DNA of 64,000 bases from Pseudonocardia hierapolitana (GCF_007994075.1 NZ_VIWU01000001.1:3038001-3102000); one strand, 5' to 3'; counted from the first letter of the stretch, positions 16,528 to 26,558 are shown. Notes: a model not told the origin generated them from the letters alone. Numbers and translations are program-made.

Positions 16528-17998
16528 GCACCATCAACACGGCGCTGACGATCGCCGTCAGGCGGAACCCCGACGTGAACGCGGCACGGGCGGCCTCGAG
16601 CAACGGCCCGGCGAGCGACTCGGGCAACGCCTGGGCCGCCGCCGCGGCGGTGCCGAGGTTGTCGCGGGCGGCGTCGGCCGCGCCGTGGGGCACATCGGCG
16701 GGCACTCCCGTCGCCATCGCGTTGCGGTAGACCGCGGTGACGACGCTGCCGAGCACCGCCACGCCGAACGCGCCGCCGATCTGCGGTGCCGTGGCGGAGA
16801 TCGAGGCGGCCGCGCCTGCGCGCTCGACGGGCGCCGACCCGACGACCATGTCCGTGGCCAGCGCCATCATCGGGCCGAGACCCGCGGAGACGACGATCGC
16901 GCCCAGCACGAGGCGCACGAGGTCGTCCGCAGGGCCGACCGTGGCCAGCACGACGTACCCGATCGCGGAGACGATCAGCCCGACGCCGATCACAACGGGC
17001 GCCGGTACGCGCCGCGCGATCCGCGGGGCGAGCAGCGAGCCTGCGATCACGCCCGCCGCCGACGGCGCCGTCCACAGACCTGCCGTCAACGGGGAGAGCC
17101 CCGCCACGAGCTGCAGGTACTGGGCGATCGCGTAGTTCGAGCCCCACAGCACGAAGATCCCGAACGCCAACGTGGCGGCCGCGGTGCTGAACGCGCGGTC
17201 GGCGAACAGCCGGAGGTCGATCAGGGGATCGGACAGGCGGCGCTGGCGCCGCACGAACAGCACGCCCATCGCGACGCCCAGGGCGACCGCCACGACCGGC
17301 ACCGCGGAGAGCCCGTCCGCGGCGATCTGCTTCAGCCCGTACACGACGGGCAGCACCGCGAGCAGTGCCAGCGCCGCGCCGGCGAGATCGAGCCGGCCGG
17401 GCCGGAGATCGCGGTGCTCGGGGAGCAGCAGCGGACCTGCCACCAGCAGCACCGCCATCACCGGCGTGGCCAGCAGGAACGCCGACCCCCACCAGAAGTG
17501 CTCGAGCAGCCAGCCACCCACCAGCGGTCCGATCGCGGTGCCGCCCGAGACGCTGGCGATGATCACGCCGATCGCGACGGCCCGCTGGTGGGAGTCGCGG
17601 AACATCGCTGCGGTGAGCGACAGCGTCGACGGCATGAGCGTCGCGCCCGCCACCCCCATCAGGGCCCGCGCGACGATCAGCAGCTCGGGGTTCGGCGCGT
17701 ACGCGGCGAACGCGGAGGCGAGGCCGTACCCGACCGAGCCGACGAGCAGGACCTTGCGCCGCCCGATCCGGTCGCCCAGTGCGCCGACCGGGATGAGGAC
17801 GGCGGCGAGCAGGAACGCGTAGACGTCGACGATCCAGAGCAGTTGCGTGCTGCTGGCCGCCAGGTCGGCGGCGATGGCGGGTAGCGCCAGGTGGGTGACG
17901 GTGAGTTCGAGGGATGCGAGCAGGGCCGGGAGGGCGAGCACGGCGAGGCCGATCCACTCCCGCACCCCGGCCCGCGTCGCGGCGGTTTCGGTCACCAC
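16469..17998 (-). CDS. MFS drug transporter, DHA2 (14-helix) type
   Basis: 509 residues with about 14 hydrophobic segments. Motif A is GALGDRIGRRKVLLVG after helix 2, motif B is RALMGVAGATLMPSTLS and motif C is SGGTAIGPLVGGWLLE, the signature of proton-driven drug exporters. It diverges from soxR across a SoxR box at 18011-18028, so expression is probably induced by redox-active compounds. In Streptomyces, SoxR controls exporters rather than superoxide defence, which fits this pairing. GTG start at 17998. Confidence 0.92.
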   Translation of the reverse strand: MVTETAATRAGVREWIGLAVLALPALLASLELTVTHLALPAIAADLAASSTQLLWIVDVYAFLLAAVLIPVGALGDRIGRRKVLLVGSVGYGLASAFAAYAPNPELLIVARALMGVAGATLMPSTLSLTAAMFRDSHQRAVAIGVIIASVSGGTAIGPLVGGWLLEHFWWGSAFLLATPVMAVLLVAGPLLLPEHRDLRPGRLDLAGAALALLAVLPVVYGLKQIAADGLSAVPVVAVALGVAMGVLFVRRQRRLSDPLIDLRLFADRAFSTAAATLAFGIFVLWGSNYAIAQYLQLVAGLSPLTAGLWTAPSAAGVIAGSLLAPRIARRVPAPVVIGVGLIVSAIGYVVLATVGPADDLVRLVLGAIVVSAGLGPMMALATDMVVGSAPVERAGAAASISATAPQIGGAFGVAVLGSVVTAVYRNAMATGVPADVPHGAADAARDNLGTAAAAAQALPESLAGPLLEAARAAFTSGFRLTAIVSAVLMVLISVLVLRLRPADRSSAGA

Positions 17999-18010
17999 CC
18001 CAGCCTGAAA

Positions 18011-18028
18011 CCTCAGGCATAGTTGAGG
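18011..18028. promoter_or_regulatory. SoxR operator
   Basis: CCTCA-G-GCATAG-TTGAGG: an imperfect 18-bp inverted repeat matching the SoxR half site CCTCAA/TTGAGG. It sits between the MFS exporter and soxR. Confidence 0.8.
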
Positions 18029-18049
18029 TCAAGGGGCTAATCTCGATCT

Positions 18050-18541
18050 GTGACCCGCACCCCGCCCGCAGAGCTCACCGTCGGTCAGGTCGCCGCGCGC
18101 TCGGGCGTCGCCGTGAGCGCCCTGCACTTCTACGAGGAGAAGGGGCTCATCTCGAGCCGCCGCACCAGCGGCAACCAGCGCCGCTATCCCCGCGAGACGC
18201 TGCGGCGCGTCGCCGCGATCCGGGTGGCCCAGCGCGTGGGCATCCCGCTGCGGATGGTCAAGGAAGCGTTCGCCACGCTCCCGGACGGGCGCACACCGGA
18301 CCGGGAGGACTGGGCCCGCCTGTCCGCCGCGTGGTGCGACGAGCTCGACACGCGCATCGAGCAGCTCACCCGCCTGCGCAACAGCCTCGCCGACTGCATC
18401 GGCTGCGGCTGCCTCTCCCTGGACCGGTGCCTGCTGCGCAACCGCGACGACCGGCTGGGTGAGCAGGGCAGCGGCCCACGCCGGCTGTTCACACGGGCCG
18501 TCCGAGAGGAGGAGGACCGGGCCAACCTGCGCATCCACTGA
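18050..18541 (+). CDS. soxR: Redox-sensitive transcriptional activator SoxR
   Basis: 163-residue MerR-family regulator. N-terminal winged helix [26 protein letters not shown], dimerisation helix in the middle, and the [2Fe-2S] cluster motif [12 protein letters not shown] (C-x2-C-x-C-x5-C). The cluster senses redox-cycling compounds. GTG start at 18050. It diverges from a DHA2 exporter with a SoxR box between them, so exporter control is the likely role. Confidence 0.95.
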   Translation: MTRTPPAELTVGQVAARSGVAVSALHFYEEKGLISSRRTSGNQRRYPRETLRRVAAIRVAQRVGIPLRMVKEAFATLPDGRTPDREDWARLSAAWCDELDTRIEQLTRLRNSLADCIGCGCLSLDRCLLRNRDDRLGEQGSGPRRLFTRAVREEEDRANLRIH

Positions 18542-18608
18542 GAGCGCGGTGCGGCGAGGTTGCTACCGTCGAATCCGACCGGCAGATTCCCGCGCGGAGG
18601 AACGGCAC

Positions 18609-18734
18609 ATGGAAACGCCCTACGACTGGATCCTGGACTACTGGACCGTCACGATCTTCCTCCCCGCCGTCCTGCTGCTCATCGTGGCTCTGGCGGTCGT
18701 CACCCGGATCATGGACAAGAAGTCGGAGAAGTAG
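18609..18734 (+). CDS. Small single-pass membrane protein (41 aa)
   Basis: ATG at 18609 with GGAGGAA upstream. The protein has an acidic/aromatic N-terminus, one membrane helix (IFLPAVLLLIVALAVVT) and a basic tail ending KKSEK. Its last 26 bp overlap the 3' end of the convergent MFS gene. I do not recognise a named family; function unknown. Confidence 0.7.
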   Translation: METPYDWILDYWTVTIFLPAVLLLIVALAVVTRIMDKKSEK

Positions 18735-19899
18735 CCCGACCCACCGCCGCACGGGCCACGCTCGCGAGCGCGGCGATCGTGAGCGCGACGGCGACGAGGG
18801 CCGCGCTCACCCACAGCGGCGAACCCGGCCCGAGGCCGGCACCGATCGTGAGTCCCCCGATCCACGGGCCGACCGCAGCGCCGATGTTCAACGACGCCGT
18901 CGCGTAGCTCCCCGCGAGGTTCGGTGCGTCCGACGCCGCGTACAGCACGCGGGCGATCAACGTGCTCCCCACCGCGAACGCGAGCGTCCCCAGCAGCGGA
19001 ACGAGGACGATCGCCGCGACGGCGGTGGTCGTGAGCGCGAACGCGGCCCATCCGACCGCGAGCACCGCGCCGCCGCCCACGAGAACCGGTCCTGGCCGGG
19101 TGTCGGACCAGCGGGCGGCGAGCCGGACGCCGAGGAACGATCCGCCGCCGAACAGGGCGAGCATCGCAGGAACCCATTCGGCGCCGATCCGGCTGACGTC
19201 GGTGAGCACCGGCGCGAGGAAGGTGAACGAGCAGAACGTCGCGCCGTTGACGAGCGCGCCGAGCAGCAGAACGACCAGCAGCCGCGGACGCCGGAGCACC
19301 CGGAGCTCGCCGAGTGCGCTCGGCGGGGCCGCCCCGGAACGGTCCCCCGGCACCGAGGTGAGCACCGCGACGAGGGCGGGGACGCAGAGCAGGGCGACGG
19401 CCCAGAACGCCGAACGCCACCCCCACAGGCTGCCGAGCAACGCCCCACCGGGGACGCCTGCCACGCAGGCGATCGTGGTGCCGGCGAGCAGCACCGCCAG
19501 CGCGCGCCCCTTGGCGTCGGGCGCCACGATGCTCGTCACCGTGGCCAGCCCGACAGCGAGGAACCCGGCGTTCGCCAATGCGCCGATCACACGGGTCGCG
19601 ACCAGCACCTCGAAGCTGCCTGTCACGGCCGCGACGACGTGGGCGAGCACGAACGCGGCGAGGAAGGCGACGAGCGCGAGCCTGCGGGGCCAGCGCAGGG
19701 CCAACAACGCCATGACCGGCGCGCCGACCGCCATCCCGACCGCGAACGCGGAGGTCAGCAGGCCGGCGGCGGGTATCGAGACGGACAGCTCCGATGCGAT
19801 GTCCGGCACGAGGCCGGCCACCATGAACTCGGACGTTCCCTGGGCGAAGACGGCCGTCCCGAGCAGGGGGACGACGGACGGCAAGGGATGTTTCTGCAC
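18709..19899 (-). CDS. MFS transporter of the Cmx/CmlA-type chloramphenicol efflux group
   Basis: 396 residues, 12 hydrophobic segments. The N-terminus LGTAVFAQGTSEFMVAGLVPDIA matches the family signature of AraJ/Cmx-like exporters, and the gate motif GxxGGALLG appears in helix 5 (AGVPGGALLGSLWGWR). The GTG at 19899 is preferred because GGAG lies about 8 nt upstream; the longer frame to 20139 lacks family sequence. The substrate is not certain: many members have no tested antibiotic. It overlaps the 41-aa gene at its 3' end. Confidence 0.87.
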   Translation of the reverse strand: MQKHPLPSVVPLLGTAVFAQGTSEFMVAGLVPDIASELSVSIPAAGLLTSAFAVGMAVGAPVMALLALRWPRRLALVAFLAAFVLAHVVAAVTGSFEVLVATRVIGALANAGFLAVGLATVTSIVAPDAKGRALAVLLAGTTIACVAGVPGGALLGSLWGWRSAFWAVALLCVPALVAVLTSVPGDRSGAAPPSALGELRVLRRPRLLVVLLLGALVNGATFCSFTFLAPVLTDVSRIGAEWVPAMLALFGGGSFLGVRLAARWSDTRPGPVLVGGGAVLAVGWAAFALTTTAVAAIVLVPLLGTLAFAVGSTLIARVLYAASDAPNLAGSYATASLNIGAAVGPWIGGLTIGAGLGPGSPLWVSAALVAVALTIAALASVARAAVGRATSPTSCP

Positions 19900-20107
19900 A
19901 GCGCGCTCCGTGGCGATGTCGACGAGGTCGGTGAAGGCCGGACCGGTCGAACGGCGCGGGGTGCAGGAACTGCGAGGTACGAGAAGGGAGCCGTGGCTCA
20001 CCTGACCACCGTGCGACCGGCGGTCAGACTCTGGACGCCTCGGGGCTCGACATGATCGCGATGCTAACGCCCTGCGACCACCGCGCACCAACGGAATACT
20101 CGCCGGG

Positions 20108-20485
20108 ATGGAGCGACCCGCGCTGACGCTGTCCGCCACCGTGCTCGACGCCCCGGATCCGCGCGCCCTCGCGGCGTTCTACCACCACCTCTTCGGCTGG
20201 CCGGTGGTGCAGGACGACCCCACATGGGTCACGCTCCGGCCGCCCGGCGGCGGGCCGGGCCTGTCGTTCCAGCTCGAGGAGTTGTACTCACGACCCACAT
20301 GGCCTGCGGAGCGTGAGGGGCAGCAGATGCAGCTGCACCTGGACATCGAGGTCGAGGACCTCGACGGCGCCGTGGCCCACGCGCTCGACGCGGGCGCCAC
20401 GCTCGTGCAGTTCCAACCGCAGGAGCACGTGCGGGTGCTCCTGGACCCGGCCGGGCACCCGTTCTGCTTCTTCGTGCAGGGCTGA
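20108..20485 (+). CDS. VOC family (glyoxalase-like) protein
   Basis: 125 residues forming the two beta-alpha-beta-beta-beta units of a single vicinal-oxygen-chelate domain. N-terminal unit: LSATVLDAPDPRALAAFYHHLFGW. C-terminal unit: LHLDIEVEDLDGAVAHALDAGA, then VLLDPAGHPFCFF. Proteins of this type include resistance proteins and lyases. The metal ligands are not complete enough to assign an activity. ATG start, convergent with the DUF1707 gene 4 bp away. Confidence 0.88.
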   Translation: MERPALTLSATVLDAPDPRALAAFYHHLFGWPVVQDDPTWVTLRPPGGGPGLSFQLEELYSRPTWPAEREGQQMQLHLDIEVEDLDGAVAHALDAGATLVQFQPQEHVRVLLDPAGHPFCFFVQG

Positions 20486-20489
20486 TGAA

Positions 20490-20930
20490 TCAGCTCTCGC
20501 GCCGCGGGCGGCCGATCCCCGCGACGTAGAGCACCGCCAGCGCGATGCCGGGCGGCACCGCCACCCAGACCCACCACGGGTGGAGGAAATGACCGGCGGT
20601 CAGCCCGATCAGACCCCACACCACGAAGTTCACGGCGGCGAGGCTGCTCCAGACGATCGTGAGCACCCGCATCGTGACGCCGCCGCCGGTGTCGGAGAAC
20701 ACCCGGCGGCGCCCCGGCTCGGGCGGGGGCGTCGGGAGATCGGCGGTGACGAGGGCGAGCTCGCCCCGCGTGCGGGCGGACCAGACGGACTTGACCCGGT
20801 CGTCGAACTCGCCGAGGTCCAGCTGCCCGATGTCATGGGCCCGCCGGAGCCGCTCCTGGACCGCGCTCCGCTCCGCGTCCGAGATGCGCATGTCGTCGGG
20901 TCGCACCGGCTCGGTCACGGGGCGAATCAT
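20490..20930 (-). CDS. DUF1707 membrane protein
   Basis: 146 residues. The N-terminal DUF1707 (SHOCT-like) domain reads RISDAERSAVQERLRRAHDIGQLDLGEFDDRVKSVWSARTRGELALVTADLP. A basic linker and two membrane helices (LTIVWSSLAAVNFVVWGLIGL and WVWVAVPPGIALAVLYV) follow, the 2TM layout common to actinobacteria. ATG 20930 or GTG 20918 may be the start. Function unknown; it is divergent from a metal exporter across a palindrome. Confidence 0.82.
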   Translation of the reverse strand: MIRPVTEPVRPDDMRISDAERSAVQERLRRAHDIGQLDLGEFDDRVKSVWSARTRGELALVTADLPTPPPEPGRRRVFSDTGGGVTMRVLTIVWSSLAAVNFVVWGLIGLTAGHFLHPWWVWVAVPPGIALAVLYVAGIGRPRRES

Positions 20931-20968
20931 GGCAGAGGCCCTCACCCGATCGAGCGTCACATTGCACC

Positions 20969-20986
20969 TATGCGTACTTCCGCATA
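20969..20986. promoter_or_regulatory. Perfect palindrome upstream of the metal exporter
   Basis: TATGCG-TACTTC-CGCATA, an 18-bp inverted repeat directly upstream of the CDF gene and between divergent genes. ArsR/SmtB-type metal sensors use AT-rich repeats of this size. No sensor gene is adjacent. Confidence 0.6.
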
Positions 20987-20997
20987 TGTTCGCGGGC

Positions 20998-21918
20998 ATG
21001 GGCGCGGGCCACGGACACGGGATCGACGCGGCGGGCACGAGCGCGTCAGGGCGCCACGTGCGGCGCCTCGCGATCTCGCTGGGCGTCCTCCTCGCCTCCC
21101 TCGTGCTGCAGGTCGTCGTCGGTCTCATGACCTCGTCGCTGGCCCTGCTCTCCGACGCGGGGCACAACTTCACCGACGTGCTCGGGATGGGCATGGCGCT
21201 CGCCGCGATCGCGGCCGCCCGGGCGTCACGCAGCGACGACCGGCGCACGTTCGGCCTCTACCGGGCCGAGGTCCTCGCCGCGCTGGCCAACGCCGTGCTG
21301 CTGTTCGGGGTGGCCGGCTGGGTGCTCCTGGAGGCCGTCCAGCGCTTCGCCGACCCGCCCGAGGTGCCGGGCCTGCCCATCGTGCTCACGGCGGTGGTGG
21401 GCCTCGCCGCGAACCTCTTCGTGTTCGCCCTGCTGCGGCGGGGCGCGAAGGAGAGCATCAACATCCGCGGCGCCTACCTGGAGGTCATCGCCGACACCCT
21501 CGGCTCCCTCGGCGTGCTCCTCGCCGGCGTGGTCACCCTGGTGTTCGGCTGGCGCCACGCCGACCCGATCGTCGCGATCGGCATCGGGCTGTTCATCCTG
21601 CCCCGGACGTGGTCCCTCGGCCGGCAGGCCGTCCGCATCCTCGTGCAGGCCGCTCCGGCGCACGTGGACGTCGCGGCCGTGCGCGCCGAGCTGGCCGCGC
21701 TGGAGGGCGTGCAGGACGTCCACGACGTCCACGTCTGGACGCTCACCTCCGGCATGGAGGTGGGCTCGGCACACCTCACGATCGGGGCCGCCTGCGATCC
21801 GGCCGAGGTCCTCACGTCCGCCCAGCGGCTGCTCACCGAACGCCACGCGCTCGCGCACTTCACGGTGCAGGTCGAGCCACCCGGCTGCCGCACCGGGTGT
21901 GCCGAGCTCAGCTGGTAG
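20998..21918 (+). CDS. Cation diffusion facilitator (CzcD-like metal exporter)
   Basis: 306 residues from ATG 20998; an in-frame ATG at 20986 overlaps the palindrome. The His/Gly-rich N-terminus (GAGHGHG) is typical. Six membrane segments follow. The metal site of helix 2 is LLSDAGHNFTDV (D-x2-H-x3-D). Helix 5 carries YLEVIADTLGS, with Glu where many members have His. The cytoplasmic C-terminal ferredoxin-like domain contains VHDVHVWTL. It exports zinc or related divalent cations in exchange for protons. Confidence 0.92.
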   Translation: MGAGHGHGIDAAGTSASGRHVRRLAISLGVLLASLVLQVVVGLMTSSLALLSDAGHNFTDVLGMGMALAAIAAARASRSDDRRTFGLYRAEVLAALANAVLLFGVAGWVLLEAVQRFADPPEVPGLPIVLTAVVGLAANLFVFALLRRGAKESINIRGAYLEVIADTLGSLGVLLAGVVTLVFGWRHADPIVAIGIGLFILPRTWSLGRQAVRILVQAAPAHVDVAAVRAELAALEGVQDVHDVHVWTLTSGMEVGSAHLTIGAACDPAEVLTSAQRLLTERHALAHFTVQVEPPGCRTGCAELSW

Positions 21919-21925
21919 CTGAGGC

Positions 21926-23770
21926 ATGATCCCAGGGGTGACCGAGCACCCCGTCGCCCCCGTTCCCGACCGGCTCTTCGACGACGAGCGCGAGGAGCGC
22001 TGGCGCGCCCGGTTCACCGCGCCGCGGATGTCCCGGCCGGCATGGGCCCGGGACGCGCCGGACCGCTGCGTCTACACCTCGAACGCCAGCGGCACCACAG
22101 AGGTGTACGTCTGGGACCGCGTCACCGACCAGCACCGGCGGGTCACCGACCGGCGCAGCGGCACCCACATCGCCACCCTCCCGCCGGACGGCGCGACGGT
22201 CTGGTGGTTCGCCGACACCGACGGCGACGAGTTCGGGCACTGGGTGCGCGAACCGTTCGCCGGGCGGCACGTGGACGACCTGCCCGAGCCGGCGCTCCCC
22301 GCCGTCGAGGACGGCTACCCGGCCGGGTTGGAGATCGGACGGTCCGTCGTGGCCGCGGGCACCTCGACCGACGACGGCACCAAGATCTGGCTGCGCCGCG
22401 GCAACGGCCCCGCGGAGGTCGTCTACCAGCACGCGGAGGACGCGGGCGTCGGCGCGCTGTCGGAGGACGAGACGCTGCTCGCCATCAGCCACTCCGAACA
22501 CGGGGACTCGCGGCACCCCGCGGTGCGGGTGGTGCGCGTGTCGGACGGCGGGCTCGTCGCCGAGAAGTCGGACGGACCGGGGTTGGGCCTGACTCCGCTG
22601 GCGTTCGCCCCGGTCCGCGGGGACGGCCGCCTCCTGCTGCTGCACGAGCGCCACGGCCGCGAGGAGCTGCTGCTGTGGGACGTGCTCGCCGGCACCGAAC
22701 GCGAGATATCGCTCGACCTGCCGGGCGAGGTCTACGCCGACTTCCACCCCGACGGGCGCAGGCTGCTCGTCTGGCACACGGCCGCCGCCCGCACCCGGCT
22801 GCACCGCTACGACCTCGACACCGACGAGCTGACCGAGCTCCCGGTGGCCCCCGGGTGCGTGGGCTCCGCCGAGGTCCGCCCGGACGGCACGGTCGAGTAC
22901 ACGTGCTCGTCGGCCGCCGAGCCGCCGACCGTGCGGGCCCTGCACCCCGACGGCACGGACCGCGTGCTCGTCGCGCCGCCCGGGCGACGCGCCCCGGGCT
23001 CGGTGCCGGTGGAGGACCTGTGGGTGGAGGGGCCGGGCGGGCGGGTGCACGCCCTCGTCGCCCGCCCCGCAGGCGTCGACGGCCCGGCGCCGGCCGTCTT
23101 CGCCCTGCACGGCGGGCCGCACGCCGCCGACGAGGACCGGTTCAGCGCGGGCCGGGCCGCGTGGGTGGACGCCGGGTTCGTCGTGGTCGAGGTCAACTAC
23201 CGCGGTTCCACCGGCTACGGCTCCGGCTGGCGGGATGCCATCGAGGGCCGGCCGGGGCTGACGGAGCTGGAGGACGTCGCCGCCGTGCACGACCGCTGCG
23301 TGGCCGACGGCCTGGTGGACCCGCGCCGCTGCGTGGTGGACGGCTGGTCGTGGGGTGGCTATCTCGCGCTGCTGGCCGTCGGCACCCAGCCGGACCGCTG
23401 GGCGGCCGCCGTCGCCGGGGTGCCGGTGGCCGACTACCTCGCCGCCTACGCCGACGAGATGGAGCAGCTGCGCGCCTTCGACCGCGCGCTCTTCGGAGGC
23501 TCGCCCGCCGAGCTGCCGCAGGTGTACCGGGAGGCATCGCCGATCACCTACGTCGACCGCGTGCGCGTGCCGGTGCTCGTGCTGGCCGGCGAGAACGACC
23601 CGCGCTGCCCGATCCGGCAGGTGGACAACTACCTGGATGCCCTTGCCGCCCGCGGCGACGTGCGGTACGAGGTGAGCCGCTTCGACGCAGGCCACGGCTC
23701 CCTGGTGGTGGAGGAGACGCTCCGCCACGTGGCGACCGAGATCGGCTTCGCGCGGAGGGCGGTCGGCTGA
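21926..23770 (+). CDS. S9 family (prolyl oligopeptidase-like) serine peptidase
   Basis: 614 residues: N-terminal beta-propeller of repeats such as DRVTDQHRRVTDRRSGTH and VRVSDGGLVAEKSDGPG, then a C-terminal alpha/beta hydrolase domain. The catalytic triad is visible: Ser in VVDGWSWGGYLALL, Asp in LAGENDPRCPI and His in FDAGHGSL. The oxyanion region is ALHGGPHAADE. It resembles acylaminoacyl-peptidase (S9C) enzymes that trim short peptides in the cytoplasm; no signal peptide is seen. The start is ATG 21926 or GTG 21938. A strong hairpin follows the stop. Confidence 0.92.
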   Translation: MIPGVTEHPVAPVPDRLFDDEREERWRARFTAPRMSRPAWARDAPDRCVYTSNASGTTEVYVWDRVTDQHRRVTDRRSGTHIATLPPDGATVWWFADTDGDEFGHWVREPFAGRHVDDLPEPALPAVEDGYPAGLEIGRSVVAAGTSTDDGTKIWLRRGNGPAEVVYQHAEDAGVGALSEDETLLAISHSEHGDSRHPAVRVVRVSDGGLVAEKSDGPGLGLTPLAFAPVRGDGRLLLLHERHGREELLLWDVLAGTEREISLDLPGEVYADFHPDGRRLLVWHTAAARTRLHRYDLDTDELTELPVAPGCVGSAEVRPDGTVEYTCSSAAEPPTVRALHPDGTDRVLVAPPGRRAPGSVPVEDLWVEGPGGRVHALVARPAGVDGPAPAVFALHGGPHAADEDRFSAGRAAWVDAGFVVVEVNYRGSTGYGSGWRDAIEGRPGLTELEDVAAVHDRCVADGLVDPRRCVVDGWSWGGYLALLAVGTQPDRWAAAVAGVPVADYLAAYADEMEQLRAFDRALFGGSPAELPQVYREASPITYVDRVRVPVLVLAGENDPRCPIRQVDNYLDALAARGDVRYEVSRFDAGHGSLVVEETLRHVATEIGFARRAVG

Positions 23771-23777
23771 GCGTCAG

Positions 23778-23820
23778 CAGAGCCACTTTCCCGACGTGTG
23801 CCGTCAGGAAAGTGGCTCTG
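23778..23820. terminator. Bidirectional terminator hairpin
   Basis: A 14-bp perfect stem, CAGAGCCACTTTCC (23778-23791) with its complement (23807-23820), between two convergent genes. Confidence 0.85.
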
Positions 23821-23837
23821 CCGGCATCCGGGCCCGG

Positions 23838-24260
23838 TCAGACCGTCGCCTTCAGCTGGACCTCGACGTTGCCGCGGGTCGCCTTCGAGTAGGGGCAGAC
23901 CTCGTGCGCGGCGGCCACCAGCTCGTCGGCCTGCGCCTGGTCCAGGCCGGGCAGGTGGGCGGTGAGGGTGGCGCTGATCGCGAAGCTCGTGGCGTCCTTG
24001 CCCAGGTCGACGGCCGCATCGACGGTGGCGTCGTCGCCGATCGGCACGCCCTTGTTCCTGGCCACGAGGCGGAGCGCGCCGTGGAAGCAGGAGGCGTAGG
24101 CCGCGGCGAACAGCTGCTCGGGGTTGGTGGCGCCGCCCGGGCCGCCCAGCGCGGGCGGCAGCTTGAGCTCGACGTCGAGCACGCCGTCCGAGGTACGGAC
24201 CCTTCCGTCGCGACCGCCGCCCGACGAGGTCGCCTCGGCTGTGTAGACCGGTTCCGCCAT
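23838..24260 (-). CDS. ohr: Organic hydroperoxide resistance protein (Ohr/OsmC family)
   Basis: 140 residues. Family start MAEPVYTAEATSSGGGRDGRVRTSDG is clear; the two redox cysteines are in AYASCFHGAL and EVCPYSKATRGN. Ohr reduces organic hydroperoxides with dithiol cofactors, using a Cys pair and a conserved Arg/Glu. The ATG at 24260 is preceded by AAAGGTG. A perfect 18-bp palindrome lies 25 bp upstream and probably binds an OhrR-type MarR repressor. No ohrR gene is next to it. Confidence 0.95.
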   Translation of the reverse strand: MAEPVYTAEATSSGGGRDGRVRTSDGVLDVELKLPPALGGPGGATNPEQLFAAAYASCFHGALRLVARNKGVPIGDDATVDAAVDLGKDATSFAISATLTAHLPGLDQAQADELVAAAHEVCPYSKATRGNVEVQLKATV

Positions 24261-24284
24261 CGCTCGTTCACCTTTCGCCGCAGA

Positions 24285-24302
24285 TATGTTGTGCACAACA
24301 TA
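24285..24302. promoter_or_regulatory. Perfect palindrome, likely OhrR/MarR operator for ohr
   Basis: TATGTTGTGCACAACATA reads the same on both strands (18 bp) and sits 25 bp upstream of the ohr start. MarR-family OhrR proteins bind inverted repeats of this size. Confidence 0.75.
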
Positions 24303-24371
24303 ACTCGGCCGCCGCGGGCCTGTCACGCACCGGTAGCGGATCGGAAACAAGGCGGGGGGACGCTGGCCGTC

Positions 24372-25418
24372 ATGGCACTGTGGCGAATGCACGTCGAGCT
24401 GGAGGACCGGCCCGGTCGACTCGGCGGGTTGGCCACGGCGGTCGGCGAGGCCGGGTGCAACATCCTCTCCCTCCACGTCGTCGGCGAGCCGACCGACGAC
24501 GGCGCGGTCACCGACGAGCTGCTCGTCCACGTGCCCGCGGACGTCGAGCCCACGGCGCTGGTCGACGCGGTCGGGGCCGCAGGCATCCCGTGCACGCTGC
24601 TGGTGCGCGCCGACGCCACGGAGCTGTCCGATGCCGCCACCACCGCGCTCGCCCTCGCACGGATGGTGGTGGCCGACCCGGGCAGCGCAGCGAGCGCCGT
24701 GGCCACGATGTTGCGGGCCCGCCTGATCGACCCGGCCGCGCCGCCGACGGGGCACGTCCACACGCTGCGCGGCGGCACCCAGCAGATCCACGTCGGACGC
24801 CCGTGGCCGTTCACGGCCACCGAGCTCTCCCGAGCCGCCGCCCTGCTGGAGCTCGCCACGCAGCTCGAGATGCGCGCCCCGGTCCGCACGCTGGGCGCTG
24901 ATCGCGCCCTGCAGCTGCGCGACGGGTCGGAGGTGCGGCTGCGCGGCGCCGAGCCGGCTGACGGCCCGCTGGTGGCCGCGCTGCACGCGCGCTGCTCCCC
25001 GGCGTCGCGCCGCTCCCGCTTCCTCAACCCGGCCCCGCGGCTGCAGCCCGACGAGCTGGCCGCGCTGCTCGGCCCGTCCACCTCTCCCACCGCGCTCCAC
25101 TCCGTCCTGGCCGTCACCGCGGACGGCGGCAGCGCCGTCGGCATCGCGAACCTGGACGCGGAGCCGGACGCCTCCGGATCGGCGAGGGCCGCCGTGCTGG
25201 TGGAGGACGCGTGGCAGGGCCGCGGGCTCGGCACCGCGCTGCTGCGCCGCATCGTGGAGACGGCCGCGGAGCGCGGGCTCGCCGAGCTCGTCGGTTGTGC
25301 CCGCCCGGACGACGTCGGCATCACCCGGCTGCTGCGCCGCGCGGGGCTGCGCCCGGCGGCCGAGATCCTCGGCACCGAGGTGCGGCTGCGCGCCGCGCTG
25401 CCGACCCCGGTCGGCTGA
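24372..25418 (+). CDS. ACT domain-GNAT acetyltransferase fusion
   Basis: 348 residues. Residues 1-75 form an ACT domain (WRMHVELEDRPGRLGGLATAVGEAGCNILSLHVVG), which binds amino acids. A linker leads to a C-terminal GNAT domain, with the acetyl-CoA loop WQGRGLGTALLRRIVETAAERG and the late LRRAGLRPAAEI segment. This architecture is known for amino-acid-regulated protein lysine acetyltransferases of actinomycetes (AAPatA-type). The ATG at 24372 is chosen because the ACT domain starts there; the longer frame upstream overlaps the ohr gene antisense. Confidence 0.85.
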   Translation: MALWRMHVELEDRPGRLGGLATAVGEAGCNILSLHVVGEPTDDGAVTDELLVHVPADVEPTALVDAVGAAGIPCTLLVRADATELSDAATTALALARMVVADPGSAASAVATMLRARLIDPAAPPTGHVHTLRGGTQQIHVGRPWPFTATELSRAAALLELATQLEMRAPVRTLGADRALQLRDGSEVRLRGAEPADGPLVAALHARCSPASRRSRFLNPAPRLQPDELAALLGPSTSPTALHSVLAVTADGGSAVGIANLDAEPDASGSARAAVLVEDAWQGRGLGTALLRRIVETAAERGLAELVGCARPDDVGITRLLRRAGLRPAAEILGTEVRLRAALPTPVG

Positions 25419-25472
25419 GAGCAGACGACGGCCCCGGGACCGGATCGGTCCCGGGGCCGCAGTAGCCGAGGA

Positions 25473-26558
<1,086 letters not shown>

